Shown here piece by piece: positions 45,702 to 57,342 of a DNA stretch of 64,000 nucleotides (position 1 is the first letter of the stretch; each line of letters begins with the position of its first letter). Made by a program: the position numbers and the translations under genes. The notes beneath the pieces were generated by a model. That model had not been told where the DNA came from, ran no database searches, and was given only the letters and a program-made list of their open reading frames with translations. Origin of the DNA: Phlegmacium glaucopus (Eukaryota; Basidiomycota; Agaricomycetes; Agaricales; Cortinariaceae); NCBI GenBank assembly GCA_015039465.1, contig MU130379.1, positions 801,270 to 865,269 of the forward strand. The letters run 5' to 3'.

Positions 45702-48106
45702 TCAAAGATAGTATCTATCACCTGTTAAATTTTTGAAAAAAAAAGAATCAAGTAGATAACACTCCAGAAAAAATTACACATACCAATTTGTCCCATACCT
45801 GGCTGCATAACCCACACTTTCCGACCCTCGCCTTCCGGGTTACCTTCACCTTTATATCCTTCCAACCATCCTTCCTTCATCTCATCATCTACAGCCCCAC
45901 AAACAATTTTCACTTCAGGAAAAGCACGCCGTAGAACAGACACGCCACCTCCTCGAGCAACTAGAAAGGTTACGAAAACAATATGGTCCTCTCGCACTCC
46001 GTGATCTAAGAGAATACGAATTGACATGAAGGCAGCAGCAGCAGTTCCAATCTGACAAAACATGAGTTCTTTTTGCCAATTTATATAGCGCAGAGTTATA
46101 CCTGAGCATCAAGAAGGAAGACCCATGCTTCCTCTGCTAGATGGCGAAGACGGACACAAAGAGGTAGCATGACTTGCAACAACAGAGGCTCTCCAGACTT
46201 GCTATCCGACTGAATGAGGAGAGATCCCACTGGAACATCATTTATAACCCTTCGAAAGCCACGCTCGAGAGCACCCCCTCTAGTCCAAAGAAATTTTTAA
46301 GCCGGCAGTGTGAGGGTCAGTTTTAATATGCTCACGACCGCATGACTGTCACTCCGCACACTATCTGCAAGCACTAATTGGTAATGAGACTTCTAAGAAA
46401 GCAAGGATAGCTCGCACTGACCTTAGCGTCCAACTTTTGACCATGCGCTTCGATACCAATTGGAGTGACGACGGTTTTTGGAACATGTGGCAAAAGCTGC
46501 AGTGCATGTTCAACAAGCAACGTGGAGAGTCGATCCGTGAAGAATACAAAATCTTGTCGACTTGTGGTTTTATCCCTCAGGATCGTGAAAATGCCCTGGG
46601 AACAAGACAAATAATTAAGGATAGAAGCACCTTTAAAAGTGAAAAGTTTATAACAAACCTGGAGTTGGTTCGTCTGAGGGTGAACTATCAGATTCAGATT
46701 TTGGAGCCTGCTTTCGGGTGTGGATGCACCTGAGGGCGAGGGCAGGTATCGATGAGGAATGGCTATTTTCTGACGAAACTTGTTGGATCGTTCTTGCAGT
46801 TTTTGACGGATATGTGCGCATATCAAATCAATTGCCACTGCGTTGTTTGAACCCGGCACGATCTAGATAGACAAAAAGTTAGCCTTTGTTTCTCTGAATA
46901 CTACGCAGATACACACGATATCAGCATGAGTAGCCGTAGGACGGACGAAGTTGTCATACGACGGTTTCACGTATCGCAAATATCTACGAGGCGCATAAAA
47001 TTAATGCATCCATGTATGTAAACGGTAAGTAGAGTGGAACTAACTGATCAAGGATGCCATTGACATCTCTACCTCGTTCTAAGATGTCCCGTTGGATACG
47101 TCTGGCAAGCATCAAGTCGGAATCACATTGAACGAAAATCTAGAAATTAACTTAGCAATGATACCCACAAACAGATTAAATTGCATGCCACCAACCTTCA
47201 AATCATATAAGGCCCTCAGAGCAGGGTCAAGAAGGGCCATGATTCCTTCCGCTGTGGAAACCGTTCACTACTTGTTACCTAAGAAAAGGAAAACTCTGTG
47301 AGTTTACCAATGATAATCGTCGCCCCATATAGATATTTGGTCTCCGCCAGTCGCTGATGTTCCGCAAAGGAATACACAGGTATGTTAGATTGCTTACACG
47401 CCTTGAGCTCGGCTAAACACTGAGTATTCAAACGATCAGTTGAGCAATAATAGCCTGGAATGCAACTGAGATTGAGCGCGTACAGATGCGAACATGGGCA
47501 TATCAATTGCATCAGGATGATCAAAATCGAGCATGTTTGCGTGGGCGAGGGCCAGTTCTTTCTCATCGTGGTATTTGTAAAAGCTGTCCTGAATTTCAAC
47601 TTGTTTTTATAATTATTGAAGCAGGAGAAAGATCACAACACACCTGTGAGAGGATGATTACGGTTGGAATCGACCCAAGCTTACGCACTATTTGCCTCGC
47701 AACATGGGTCTGCCATGCCAGGTCAGCTTGTTTTTATATGGCACCTACGGTTGGAAAGGCATTTGACCTTGCCACTCGCTGAACCGCCTGGAGGGATGGG
47801 CTATGTTTAAGCGCGCCTTGGACAGCTAACGATCGAGCGGGCAGTGAGCGCACCAGCTACACCAATGACAAAGGCATCACAAATTCGCTGTCCATCTTCT
47901 TCGTACCTAAAATATTGAATAAAAGCCTGCTCAAACAGATGTTACAAAGTATCATAAGCATGCGCCTACCAAGGTGGTCGTCCATTGGATACGAGGACGG
48001 CGTTCTTCTTGGTTTGGGGGGAAAGCAATGAAGGATCATTGCCTTTGGTTTGAGATTGGTCGTTGATAATAAGAGACTCAGTGAGCTTTACAAAATCATC
48101 AGGCAT
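45702..48106 (-). CDS. urk1: Uridine kinase with C-terminal UPRT domain
   Basis: Starts at 48106 (MPDDFVKLTESLI). The P-loop GVAGGSASGKT is split by an intron near 47770-47840. It continues with ILSQDSFYK, FDHPDAIDMPMF and the uridine kinase signature VEGIMALLDP, then RRIQRDILERGRDV. The C-terminal half is a UPRT-like domain: LPHVPKTVVTP, GGALERGFRRVI, AQIGTAAAAFMSIRIL and the end GQIGDRYYL. Length and order match the UCKL1/Urk1 bifunctional type, which salvages uridine and cytidine into nucleotides. Whether the UPRT half is active cannot be judged by eye. About ten short introns. Confidence 0.88.
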
Positions 48107-48444
48107 TCTCAACACAGTTTGCTTCGAGACGGTGATATTGGGTTAGGCTGCGCTATTTTCTGTTTCGCTGAGCTATTATTGAGGGAAATGAGGCAATAGG
48201 TCACAACTTGTCACTCTATGTAAGTCACCCAGAATGTTGAACAAACTACAGGTAAACTACTCGTACAAGCAGCTGAGCATAAAATATATCCACTGTATGA
48301 GTATACTAGTAGATGTGCTGGTGTGTAGAGGGATTGACGAGAAACATGCGTACATAGTTGCGGACCCGGTGCCACTGCAGCTGATGGTTGCATTGAACTG
48401 ACGTGATGAATTATTTGAACATAAGAATTAATGAACAACTGGAA

Positions 48445-50091
48445 CTATCGTTGACATTTGACTGTCCTGATCCTCGCTCTAGCGTGGTCGGAAAAGGGAA
48501 AAGAGGGGCTTTGCTTCATTGCACTAGAGTTGTCACCATGATTCTCAATCGCTGCATAATCATCAACATTCCGCCTAGGTTTGTCTTCGGTACCACCGAT
48601 AACCAATGCAGAGAGTTTTCTCCCATGAGCCTATCAAACAATGAGCCTTGAAAGGGATCCAAAGGCCAATAAACTTGAAAAGTACTCACGCAACCTGAAT
48701 CGAGGCCAATCGTCCAACGTTTCAGGTCCAAACCTCGTGCAGCTGCGTGTCCATAGACGACAGTGGACGGATAACAGGGTAACGCCTGCTTGCTCCCAGA
48801 TATCTCCTTGTCATCTCCATTGACTGCATCATCCACAAGTTCGGTGTCATACCCTACACAGCTGTCCATCTCTTGTTTCCACAGATCCGACCAAGGCGTC
48901 CCAACATTTGTCTTTTTAGAAATCTTGCCGTTTTTTTTGACGCCCTTCATGTTGAGGAGGACCCAAGGAATCAAGTTTTGTGGGATCTGTGTCAAGACGG
49001 CGATTTCCTGCAAGTTCCGTAGTTTCTCCACTTTTTTGCTGGTTTTATTCGGCTTTGATGCATCGAGGTCAGTACCCTCTAATACGGGCACTCGAGCTAA
49101 AGGCTGTCTCCTCGCGTCGTAAGATGGATATCTCGGGTCTGATGGTAACAACCCCGCATGCACAATGAACACATGCGCACTTGGAACATAGAGACGGAGT
49201 GGCAAATCCAGAAGGTACTGAAATTCTGCAGCAGACATATCCCTCGCAACCCTGTAATGGTCACTGAATAGCACCCACTTATGCGGGATTAAATTCCACC
49301 ATTTCTTTTCATTTTTCGGGGCTGCGTTTCGTTGCTCCTCCATCCATTCGATGAGCTTCCTTTTATCAGTTCCAACTTGAGGCGCAATCTTTTCAAACCG
49401 CTTGAGCCAGCCTTCGCCACCAGACAGAGAAGCGATCCAGTTTAGCCAGCCACGCCATTCAACGACTTTTTGATCATTATTTCCCCGCACGCCTGTGATA
49501 TTATTTGAAGCCAAGTATGTTAGAAGGGTCATGGAGTCTTTGTGTGGGCCTTTGGTGACGATATCTCCAACATGGATGAACACGTCCCTTGTTGAGGAAT
49601 AATCCAAGTCATGAAGTAGGTTCCTAGGTAGAGAAACAGTTGTATAAAGAAGAAGGCGATTGAGATGGAAGTGGCATACTCTAATGGTTTCATCATGCCA
49701 TGCAGATCGCCCGTGATGATAACGCGTCGAGTGGGGTCATCTGGTTAATACATTTGAGTATGGAGACAAACAGACTTCAACTTCATTACCTATAGGAAAA
49801 TCCTCAGCAGATAATTTACGCCAGAACTTGTAGCGGCTGAAATCGGGAATCGCTGCCAGGTCATCTATTTTCAGCAGGCGAAATGCAGAAGAGCGCCAAT
49901 GGCGGTTTATTTTTGGGAGACGTACGCGCATTCAAATCCTGATGTTGCGTGAGAGGGTTGAGAGGACGGAAGCCTTTACCCATCCCGTATAAAGTCTCGG
50001 TGACTCCATAGTACAAGAATATGAAGACGATGACACCAGAAAGTGTAGTGTATGCCAACATTCGCCGAAGCCATTTGTCTGAAGATTGCAT
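48445..50091 (-). CDS. ppn2: Vacuolar zinc-dependent endopolyphosphatase Ppn2-like
   Basis: Starts at 50091 with a single N-terminal membrane anchor (MLAYTTLSGVIVFIFLYYGV). The metallophosphatase motifs follow in order: GDLHGMM, FIHVGDIV, GVRGNND and FIVHAGLLPSDPRYP, then VVYGHAAARGLDLKRWTIGLDSGC. The last exon (after a 59-nt intron with GTGAGT) reads AHGRKLSALVIGG. An N-terminal anchor and this motif order are characteristic of yeast Ppn2 (YNL217W), which cuts vacuolar polyphosphate. The GNND in place of GNHD is common in this family. It sits 338 nt upstream of the URK1 start (its stop at 48445, URK1 start 48106). Confidence 0.85.
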
Positions 50092-50355
50092 AGTTCAGTC
50101 TTCACTGCAGTTGGCTTAAGTGAGGGACAGAGTTAAACAAGTAGGAGAGCCTGAGTGTTCCAGCATTGGGCATATCATAATGGCTGTCAATGTCTACTAG
50201 CATGCCGTCAAGCAATTCATCGGTGATTATATAATTAATATCATCATGAAATAAAATTTATATAATTTATTCCATGCCTTTCAGAGACTTACTAATACAT
50301 AGTGTACACGGATACATACTTATCTCTATTTCTCTTAAATCTCAGGGCTCAGGCC

Positions 50356-51132
50356 TCAATCTCTTTCTCTTCTGCGGTCAACCTCTGTAATATCCGGATT
50401 ATCATCCGCGGCTGATCCGTACCACTTCCATGCATTATTTTTGACAAAATCGTCAAAAGACCAAAGCTCCGCCATCAAATTATTCTCGTCTTCATAAACG
50501 TATGTTTCCACTCCGATAGTGTTGATCAATTGAGAAGGTGAGGGCAGAGGAGGAGAGTGAGCGGGAACCAAAGAACCGTAATCGGTAGAGTGGTTTGATA
50601 CGTCTGTGAGAGGACCAAGGGGGTGTACATCCACCTTCTCACGTTTATATTCCTGAAAGCAATGATCAAATTGAATAAGTATAATCCTGTTCAAAAATAA
50701 GAATTATGGAGAAGAAAATACGCACAGCCCCTTCGAATATGTCTAAAGCCCGTATGTCTGATTCGGTAAGGCCAGTTACCAGTGTCCCACGAACAGATCT
50801 TTCCTCCTGGTCAAGTTCACGATCTTTAAACAAGGCTTTCCCTCTTGTATATGGTATAATCCCGGGATAATCAGCGTACTGGGATCTTGGTCAGATTTAA
50901 TACGTATATTAAATGACTGGCATCAAAAACCTTGACTTTATGTCGGGTATATTGCTAAATCCATAGCCATAGGTAGATGTCAAATGAGCAAGGGGCAATT
51001 GAGAGATGCTAGACTGACAAGCAAAACTGCAGGACAAAGTTGAAGATGCGATCCATCATTGGCGATAACACGCTTGAGAATCCTTGGATGCATGAGAGTG
51101 CCGTAGAAGAAGGCGCTGTGTCCGGCGCTCAT
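50356..51132 (-). CDS. Gamma-glutamylcyclotransferase/AIG2-like protein
   Basis: Starts at 51132 with MSAGHSAFFYGTLMHP, containing the diagnostic YGTL loop. Later exons carry RGTLVTGL, DIRALDIFEG and YKREKVDVHPL, then YVYEDENNLMAELWSFDDFV, ending in an RRRERD tail at 50356. The family cleaves gamma-glutamyl peptides or acts as a small-molecule cyclotransferase; the substrate here is unknown. It diverges from CTU2 across only about 90 bp (51133-51222). Confidence 0.85.
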
Positions 51133-51222
51133 CGTGGTAGGGAGACAAGATACACAGGCGCCAGACTCCCGGGCCGTCCATTCCAAAATTCACATTGAGG
51201 TCTTCGACTTTACCAATACACT

Positions 51223-53174
51223 ATGTCCTCCTGCGATAACCCGAATACTGATAAAGATGCACTCATGATGCGCAAGTAACTAACAGAAACACAGATAGCC
51301 TTGTTTCTAACTTGTATCAAACAGGACGGCAGAAATTTGACGGCAAAACTAAGATATGCGTAAAATGCAAAGAAAACATCGGAAATATTGTCATTCGATA
51401 CGCCGTATATTGCAAGTATGTTTGGACATACATTTTTGAACAGGATTATACTCATTCAATCTCAGAACATGCTTTTTTCCACTGATCCAGACTCGATTTC
51501 GCAAATCTCTTGAGCCCTCAATCAATCCTGACCCAGATGGTCCCAGGCGGAAAGCGCTTAAAGCTGCTGGGTCCCTTGTTATTGGTCTCTCCGGTGGGAC
51601 GAGTTCAACTACTGTCCTAGATCTTGTTGCAAAGACGTATTTCGCACCACGCAGTAAGGCTAATGGGTTGGACGAATTTATGACGGAAGAGAAATTGAAG
51701 GGAGGCAAAGAACATCCGCGCAACGCAGATAAGGGAGTTTGGAAGGGAAAAGCAGCAGTGGCTTATGTGGAACTTTGCAATGCTTTCCCCGAAGTACTGT
51801 TTACTTTATGTGATCTAGTAGGATTGACACTTGACTGATCAATGTTTTGATTCAGCAAAAAGACAGGACCGAAGAAATTCTGTCCGTTGTCGAAAGTTAT
51901 GGCGGATTGCCTTTCGAATTCATTCCTCTACGCTTAGAAGATGCTTTCGATCCTGAATGGTGGGTTCGCGTAGGTGGAGGCAGTCTTTCGGAATCGGCGC
52001 GATCTTTGGGTTTGGATATAATAGATGAAGGTTGGTGCAGGGATTAATATTGTTAAGAAAGGTATTGTCTAATTTGCCCACAGATCTCAGGTTATCCCTG
52101 GCTTCAAGCTTCTCGTCGCCAGAATACTCCTCAATAAACGCCCTACGAACATATTTATCCTCCCTTCCTACCCAAACCGCACTCCACAGTGCAACACAAA
52201 CACTCACACGTCTTTTGCTTCTGCACACTGCAGCCTCACGTCGTTCATCACATCTTATCCTGGGGACGTCACTGACATCTCTCTCAATAAATTTGATATC
52301 TGGAATAGCGCAAGGCGCTGGATTTTCGGTCGCTGAAGAAGCTAAAGAAGAATGGAGCGCGAGATCGGAGAATGGTATATCAGTACGCATAGTGCGGCCT
52401 TTGCGGGATGTCGGTATGAAAGAATGCGCACTTTGGGCTTGGTGGTGTGGGTTACATATAGTTGGAACTTCAAGACCTCAGAATGGTGGTGGAATGCATG
52501 GGATAGGATCTTTGACCCGAGGTGATTTGATTTATACTTCACTGAAAAAAGAGCTAATTCAGTGAATACAGATTTTATATTTGGTTTAGAAACTGACTAT
52601 CCTGCAACTGTCTCCACGATTGCGCGAACTTGTGCGAAGCTTGCACCCAAAGAAGCATCGAATGATATCTGTGTTCTCTGTGGACGGTACGTCTGCCAGC
52701 ATTCAGCTTCACAAAAGATGGTACCTAAAAAAATGTCGGATGAATACCAGACCAGCACAGCACAACGTTCAAGCATGGAAAGCAAGTATATCAATACGCT
52801 CCTACCACGAAGCAGCACTCGCCGTGTCTGGAAACACACGACCTCCTCATCTAAGCAAAGAAGAAATCATGAATCTCACGACCCGCCCAATAAACGTAAA
52901 ATCCACACAATCTTTGACACCACTGCTTTGTTATGCATGCCACACAACGCTTACGAGTCGAAGTAGTCGAGGCACAGCGGCACCTCTGCCTCCCGGACAG
53001 TCTGCGACTGAGGTTCCGCTTCCGATGTGGGTACGTGCCATCGTGGATACTGGATCCCACAGACCGCGTAATCATGTTGATGATGAGCGAGAGCATGCTA
53101 TGGCATTGCCTACCAAGTTGACCGAGAAGGAGATGAAGGCGGAGATTGGGGAGTTTTTGTTCCCGGATGAGTGA
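51223..53174 (+). CDS. ctu2: Cytoplasmic tRNA 2-thiolation protein 2 (Ctu2/Ncs2)
   Basis: Starts MSSCDNPNTDKD. The first intron (51272-51324) uses a GC donor (GCAAGT) and is needed to join MM to RRQKFDGKT. The N-terminal CxxC pairs (KICVKCKEN and YCKTCF) and the core VIGLSGGTSSTTVLDLV follow. Ctu1 has a PP-loop SGGKDS; Ctu2 lacks the Lys and Asp, as here. Later, VGGGSLSESARSLGL, LILGTSLTSLSINLI and the long conserved C-terminal exon end at 53174. Ctu1-Ctu2 thiolates U34 in certain tRNAs. The intron boundaries are mutually consistent. Confidence 0.9.
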
Positions 53175-53849
53175 CAGGATATCCTTCTCTAATGACTGGA
53201 TAGTGTCATATTGATTAATGTAATTGTGATTTATGAAGAACCACTGGAAAGAAGTTTAGACTCAAGATTTACAGTAATGAACGCTCAGTATTACAGTCGC
53301 GTTTATAAGCACATGTAGGTTGGGACGCGAAAGGGCCTTCCGGAGATAACTGGTAGACGAACTGCTCCGGACTCCACCAATGGTCCACCCATACATAGCG
53401 ATGTGAGTTGGATGTGAAGTGTCTTAGTGAAGAATTAACAGCGTTCCTGGACCCACCTGAAAGACCTGTGGTCAATACCGTGGATGCACCACAAAGACGA
53501 AGGGTACGAAAAGGCTACTAAAATGGACGCAGGTGGCAATTCGATTTACATATTACGTTTTCCAAAATAGGTATTTATTCCGTTATCATTAAAAATAGAG
53601 CGCCGAGGAAATCTATTCTTCTTTGACTTCTCCGAAAAAGGGTGGATATTAAGTATGTGAAAGAAATTCAATTTCGGTAAACGATTAATGTAATTGTAAT
53701 TTGTGAAGACGAGCCATTGGAATGATTCAAGATCTACAGGAACGAGTGTGTAGTATTATATAGCAATGTCTGGTAGATACAACATCTAGTAGTATGCCTG
53801 CTTGACGGCGCATTTTGTAGCATTAAGCCTCAAAAGTGACGCCATGTGT
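53175..53849. other. Intergenic, diverged direct repeat
   Basis: About 65 bp near 53216-53280 (TTAATGTAATTGTGATTTATG) recurs diverged at 53686-53760 (TTAATGTAATTGTAATTTGTG), both followed by a GAA-rich stretch and an AGTATTA. It is probably an old duplication of the 3' flank of CTU2. Confidence 0.5.
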
Positions 53850-56839
53850 TCAGGTGACACAAACAGAGAGAGGAAGGTTCGAGCCTAAGTATAAGGTCAA
53901 GGGGGGGGATTTCATAGATAAACATATCCACTTGCCTGGATAGAACCAGAACGAGACTGCGATTATAATGTAGAGGCCTGGTATACTTGGTTTAGGCAGA
54001 AGGGCCAGAACGGGGATGGGGATTGACTTACAAACAAGGATAACGCCCTCGAGCCAGTTAGATTTCCCATCTGCAACGACATAGCTCATGGTTTGGACTA
54101 AACGTAATGTTAGAGATGCTTGAGGTTGGAGGGAAATAGAAAATAGATTACCAGCGATGTAAAGAACCTATTATCCAGACGAAGATGGGTCAGACACGAT
54201 GTCCATACAGATAAATAAATGCGTACCATCGATTGAAATGGGTCCATCAAGAGCGATAAGGGTTTGTGGGTTATCCACGCAAGAATGACAGTGAATCTAG
54301 GCAGTAATTTCAGGAGGATTTTCTAACCATAACGATAAAGGGACAAACGGTATCACAAAAAGGGCTGTTTGCTAGGACGAATAACGTATAAGTTAGTGTC
54401 CCTTGACGATGAACGCAGCTACTCACAATGGTAGATCCAACGGCGACGCTTACGCTGAGTGTCAGTTCATCCTTCACTGATACCTTGACAGCACTTAGGC
54501 ATTCTATTTCGCAATGTGAACTTGAGGTGTACATAAAATGAAACAAAATAAAAAACCTGCAACGGAGCTGATGCCTGGAAGCAGGATGAGTCCGACCCAA
54601 TCTTTGCTGATAGTACTTGAGACTGCGTCCATGGATTCAACCAAGCGGTCCACCGTCAGTGCTATAGCCTATTTAATGGTCGGAATCTATCAGCATAACG
54701 TTGATCCAATGAAAAGAGAAACCTACAGCGGTCACAAGAACCAAGAGAAGTACAGTCAAAGTCCAGCTCAACTGTGGTTCTTTCCTAGTGGGCAACGAAG
54801 GCGAATCGACCACTGGTGGAGAACGTTCGTGGTCGGACCTCTCATCTAGGCTAAAGTTCACAGTCGATTCGGCATTGGAGTAAACACTGCTGCGTTTTGA
54901 GGGGTCGCGAACCATAGGAACTGAAGTGCCGGAGATCAACCGAAGTGTTGAAGGTCGAGTCTGGAAATAGACGCCTTTCTCTGCTATGGCGTCGGTCGCA
55001 TTCGATAGTGTCAAATCAGAGCTTGAAGAGAGTGGCGAAGGAGTAACGAAAGGTCGGCGAGGTGGGTAGAGTGTGCTGGGTGAAGGATCGTTCACCATCT
55101 TTGAAAAATCAGGCTGGCTTCCAGTACGTTCGAATGAAGCTGTACGGTCCTTTAGACGCTCATCCGACACCTTAGAAAAGTCGGATTGGACGCTCTCAGT
55201 ACGACCCATTGAGATTCGGCGTTCCTTGCGGTGTGCGTTCTTCTCTTTGATGACGGAGGACAAGCGGCTGCTCTTCTTGTCATATTGGTCGTCATACAAG
55301 TGACTGTGGGACCACAGCTGGAACAAGAGGTATGAGATGTAGACTGCAAGAATGGGTTCAAAGAGTCAAATTTGGGTCCTGGCTAAGGTGCATCGGAAGA
55401 AAGAACTCACTGACAAGGAGAACCACCGAAACCTATAAAGAATGGAATGGAATGCATCAGTTTTTATTCAAGGAGAGATGGGAGACCATACGCCATGACT
55501 CATATGTAGGATATTTTGCTTCTGGACGTCCGAAGAAACCTGTTCCGTGTCGAGGGCGAAGTGATATGCAGCAGGTAGTAAGACGGCACCAACACTCAAA
55601 CTGAGAAGAGAAGAATGGATTTGCGTTGCAGCTACAATTTCGATGAGCAACAAGGTAAGAATGGATGACAAATTGATATATTCACTTGCGTCAAAGCCCT
55701 GCTCAGAGAAACGCATTCCTCCTGCGAAGAAACATAACCCCAGAACCAGGACTAGAATGAATGAACAAAAGTGTTTTGTCCCTGCAAAATTACCAATACT
55801 CACGAAGCTTGCTTAACATGGAACCAATCACTTTGGACAATTAGTAAGTTCATGCAAGACCGCAAAATAGAACGAAACAGACAGGCAGACTGGACCACTC
55901 GAAGCTCGCATTTACGTAGAGCACTGATCTATATTATTACGGATTAACGCTAAAGCAGCATTCTTGTTAAGGACAATGGTACTTACAGCGACAACGATCG
56001 TGACACTATGGAAAACACAGGTCAATGATGTAGCAGACAAGACAAAGCATAACAGCATACAAGTTACTCTAGATTGGAATGCAAGATTGAGGTAAGTGTT
56101 ATATATCTTGGAGACCTTGAGATGCAGTTACCATGCTAGCATTCATTAATCCCGTCTTAGCGCCTCCGATTCTAGTCGATAGCTCTCGCGTGGACAAATC
56201 ATGAAGCTGGTGACAAGAACATTGAGGAAGCCAGGTCGCGTAAAATAAAGGACAAAGACCAACCCGGACCAATGGAATTAGGGCTAGGACGCAGACTATG
56301 AGGGGGATTATTAGTAAGAGCAAATTGAGCATTTTTGTATGTACTAACAAATGAAGGTGAGGCTATGCGTGTTCTTCATAGAGAGGGTCATCGCCCACTA
56401 GTTGAAAGATGTAAGATCATTTGGTGATCAACCACGAAAGTGCGTGTAGAACGCACGGATAGTGGTATCAGCACCAGAAGAACATTGAGCCCTTGAAGCG
56501 TAATCCAGTCAGATGGTAACAAGAAGAACCCACAAGACATGGCGTACATGATACCACAACAACCCTCCATCCATGAAAAAGGATATCTGTCCAATTTCTA
56601 GGACTGTTGTCGGGGTTCGACGATGGTGTAGCATCTCTAGAGCCAGATGGATAAAATGACGGCAAAGAGGTCTGGTTAGCGCCCTCCACGGCCTCGCCTT
56701 GTGGAAAAAAGTTGGACCCAGAATCAATAGATGAAGTCGAGGAATGAGAGACAGTTCTTGGCGTGGGCGGGGAAAGTCTCGGTACGTATTCAATAGAGTT
56801 CGATTCGGCTAGTAGGAGAGCATGTGTGGTTTGTGCCAT
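53850..56839 (-). CDS. Vacuolar Ca2+/H+ exchanger (CAX/Vcx1 family)
   Basis: Starts at 56839 (MAQTTHALLLAES). A long cytoplasmic tail precedes the first transmembrane helices, then the CAX signature GGAKTGLMNASM with AIIALRKCELRVVQSSLLGSML. A Ser/Thr-rich cytoplasmic loop holding many SDF(S)K-type sites (54840-55320) follows, then the second half with SVKDELTLSVSVAVGSTI, VILAWI and LEGVILVCKY. About fifteen short introns. The last intron (53935-53885) is a GC-AG intron of 51 nt whose retention would stay in frame. The protein moves Ca2+ into the vacuole using the proton gradient. The long central loop may be a regulatory insertion. Confidence 0.85.
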
Positions 56840-57342
56840 GTGTGTAGGTGTAATAGTAAGCAGTATAATATTGAGTCCTTGATAATAATCCTTCAAAAAT
56901 ATGACTTGGGGGGGAAAAGGCCGCCGGCGACTGTGAGCGTCGAGATACAAAAAGAAAGACGAGGATCGCTCAGAAAGGTCTTTGAAAACAATTCACCTAT
57001 CTTCCGAAAAAGAAAGGTGGCCGCATTTGGTTAAGTCGTTACCTAATTGATTCGATTTCCAGTTGGAACCGAACAAAGAGCACCAAGTCGTGACGTGACG
57101 ATCTTCTCTTCTTTTCACTGCCACAACCCCCAACCCAGAGCAGCTCTTCACTGCAACATTTACTCATCCTTTGCTAAATTATTTTCGTGACTTGACGCAA
57201 TCTGTCCTAGACCTATTTCATCCATCTTAGGCTCCTTATGCTGCTTGGATCCTTCCGCCCACGGCTCATCTTAGATTGTTTTTCTCATAGACTCTAACAT
57301 ACTGAAGAATAAATATATGATTCATTCATTATATCCACTAGC

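Noticed and set aside
53885..53935. Read-through of the CAX last exon as coding
   Set aside because: The GC-AG splice gives a better match to the expected C-terminus, although read-through remains possible and is noted.
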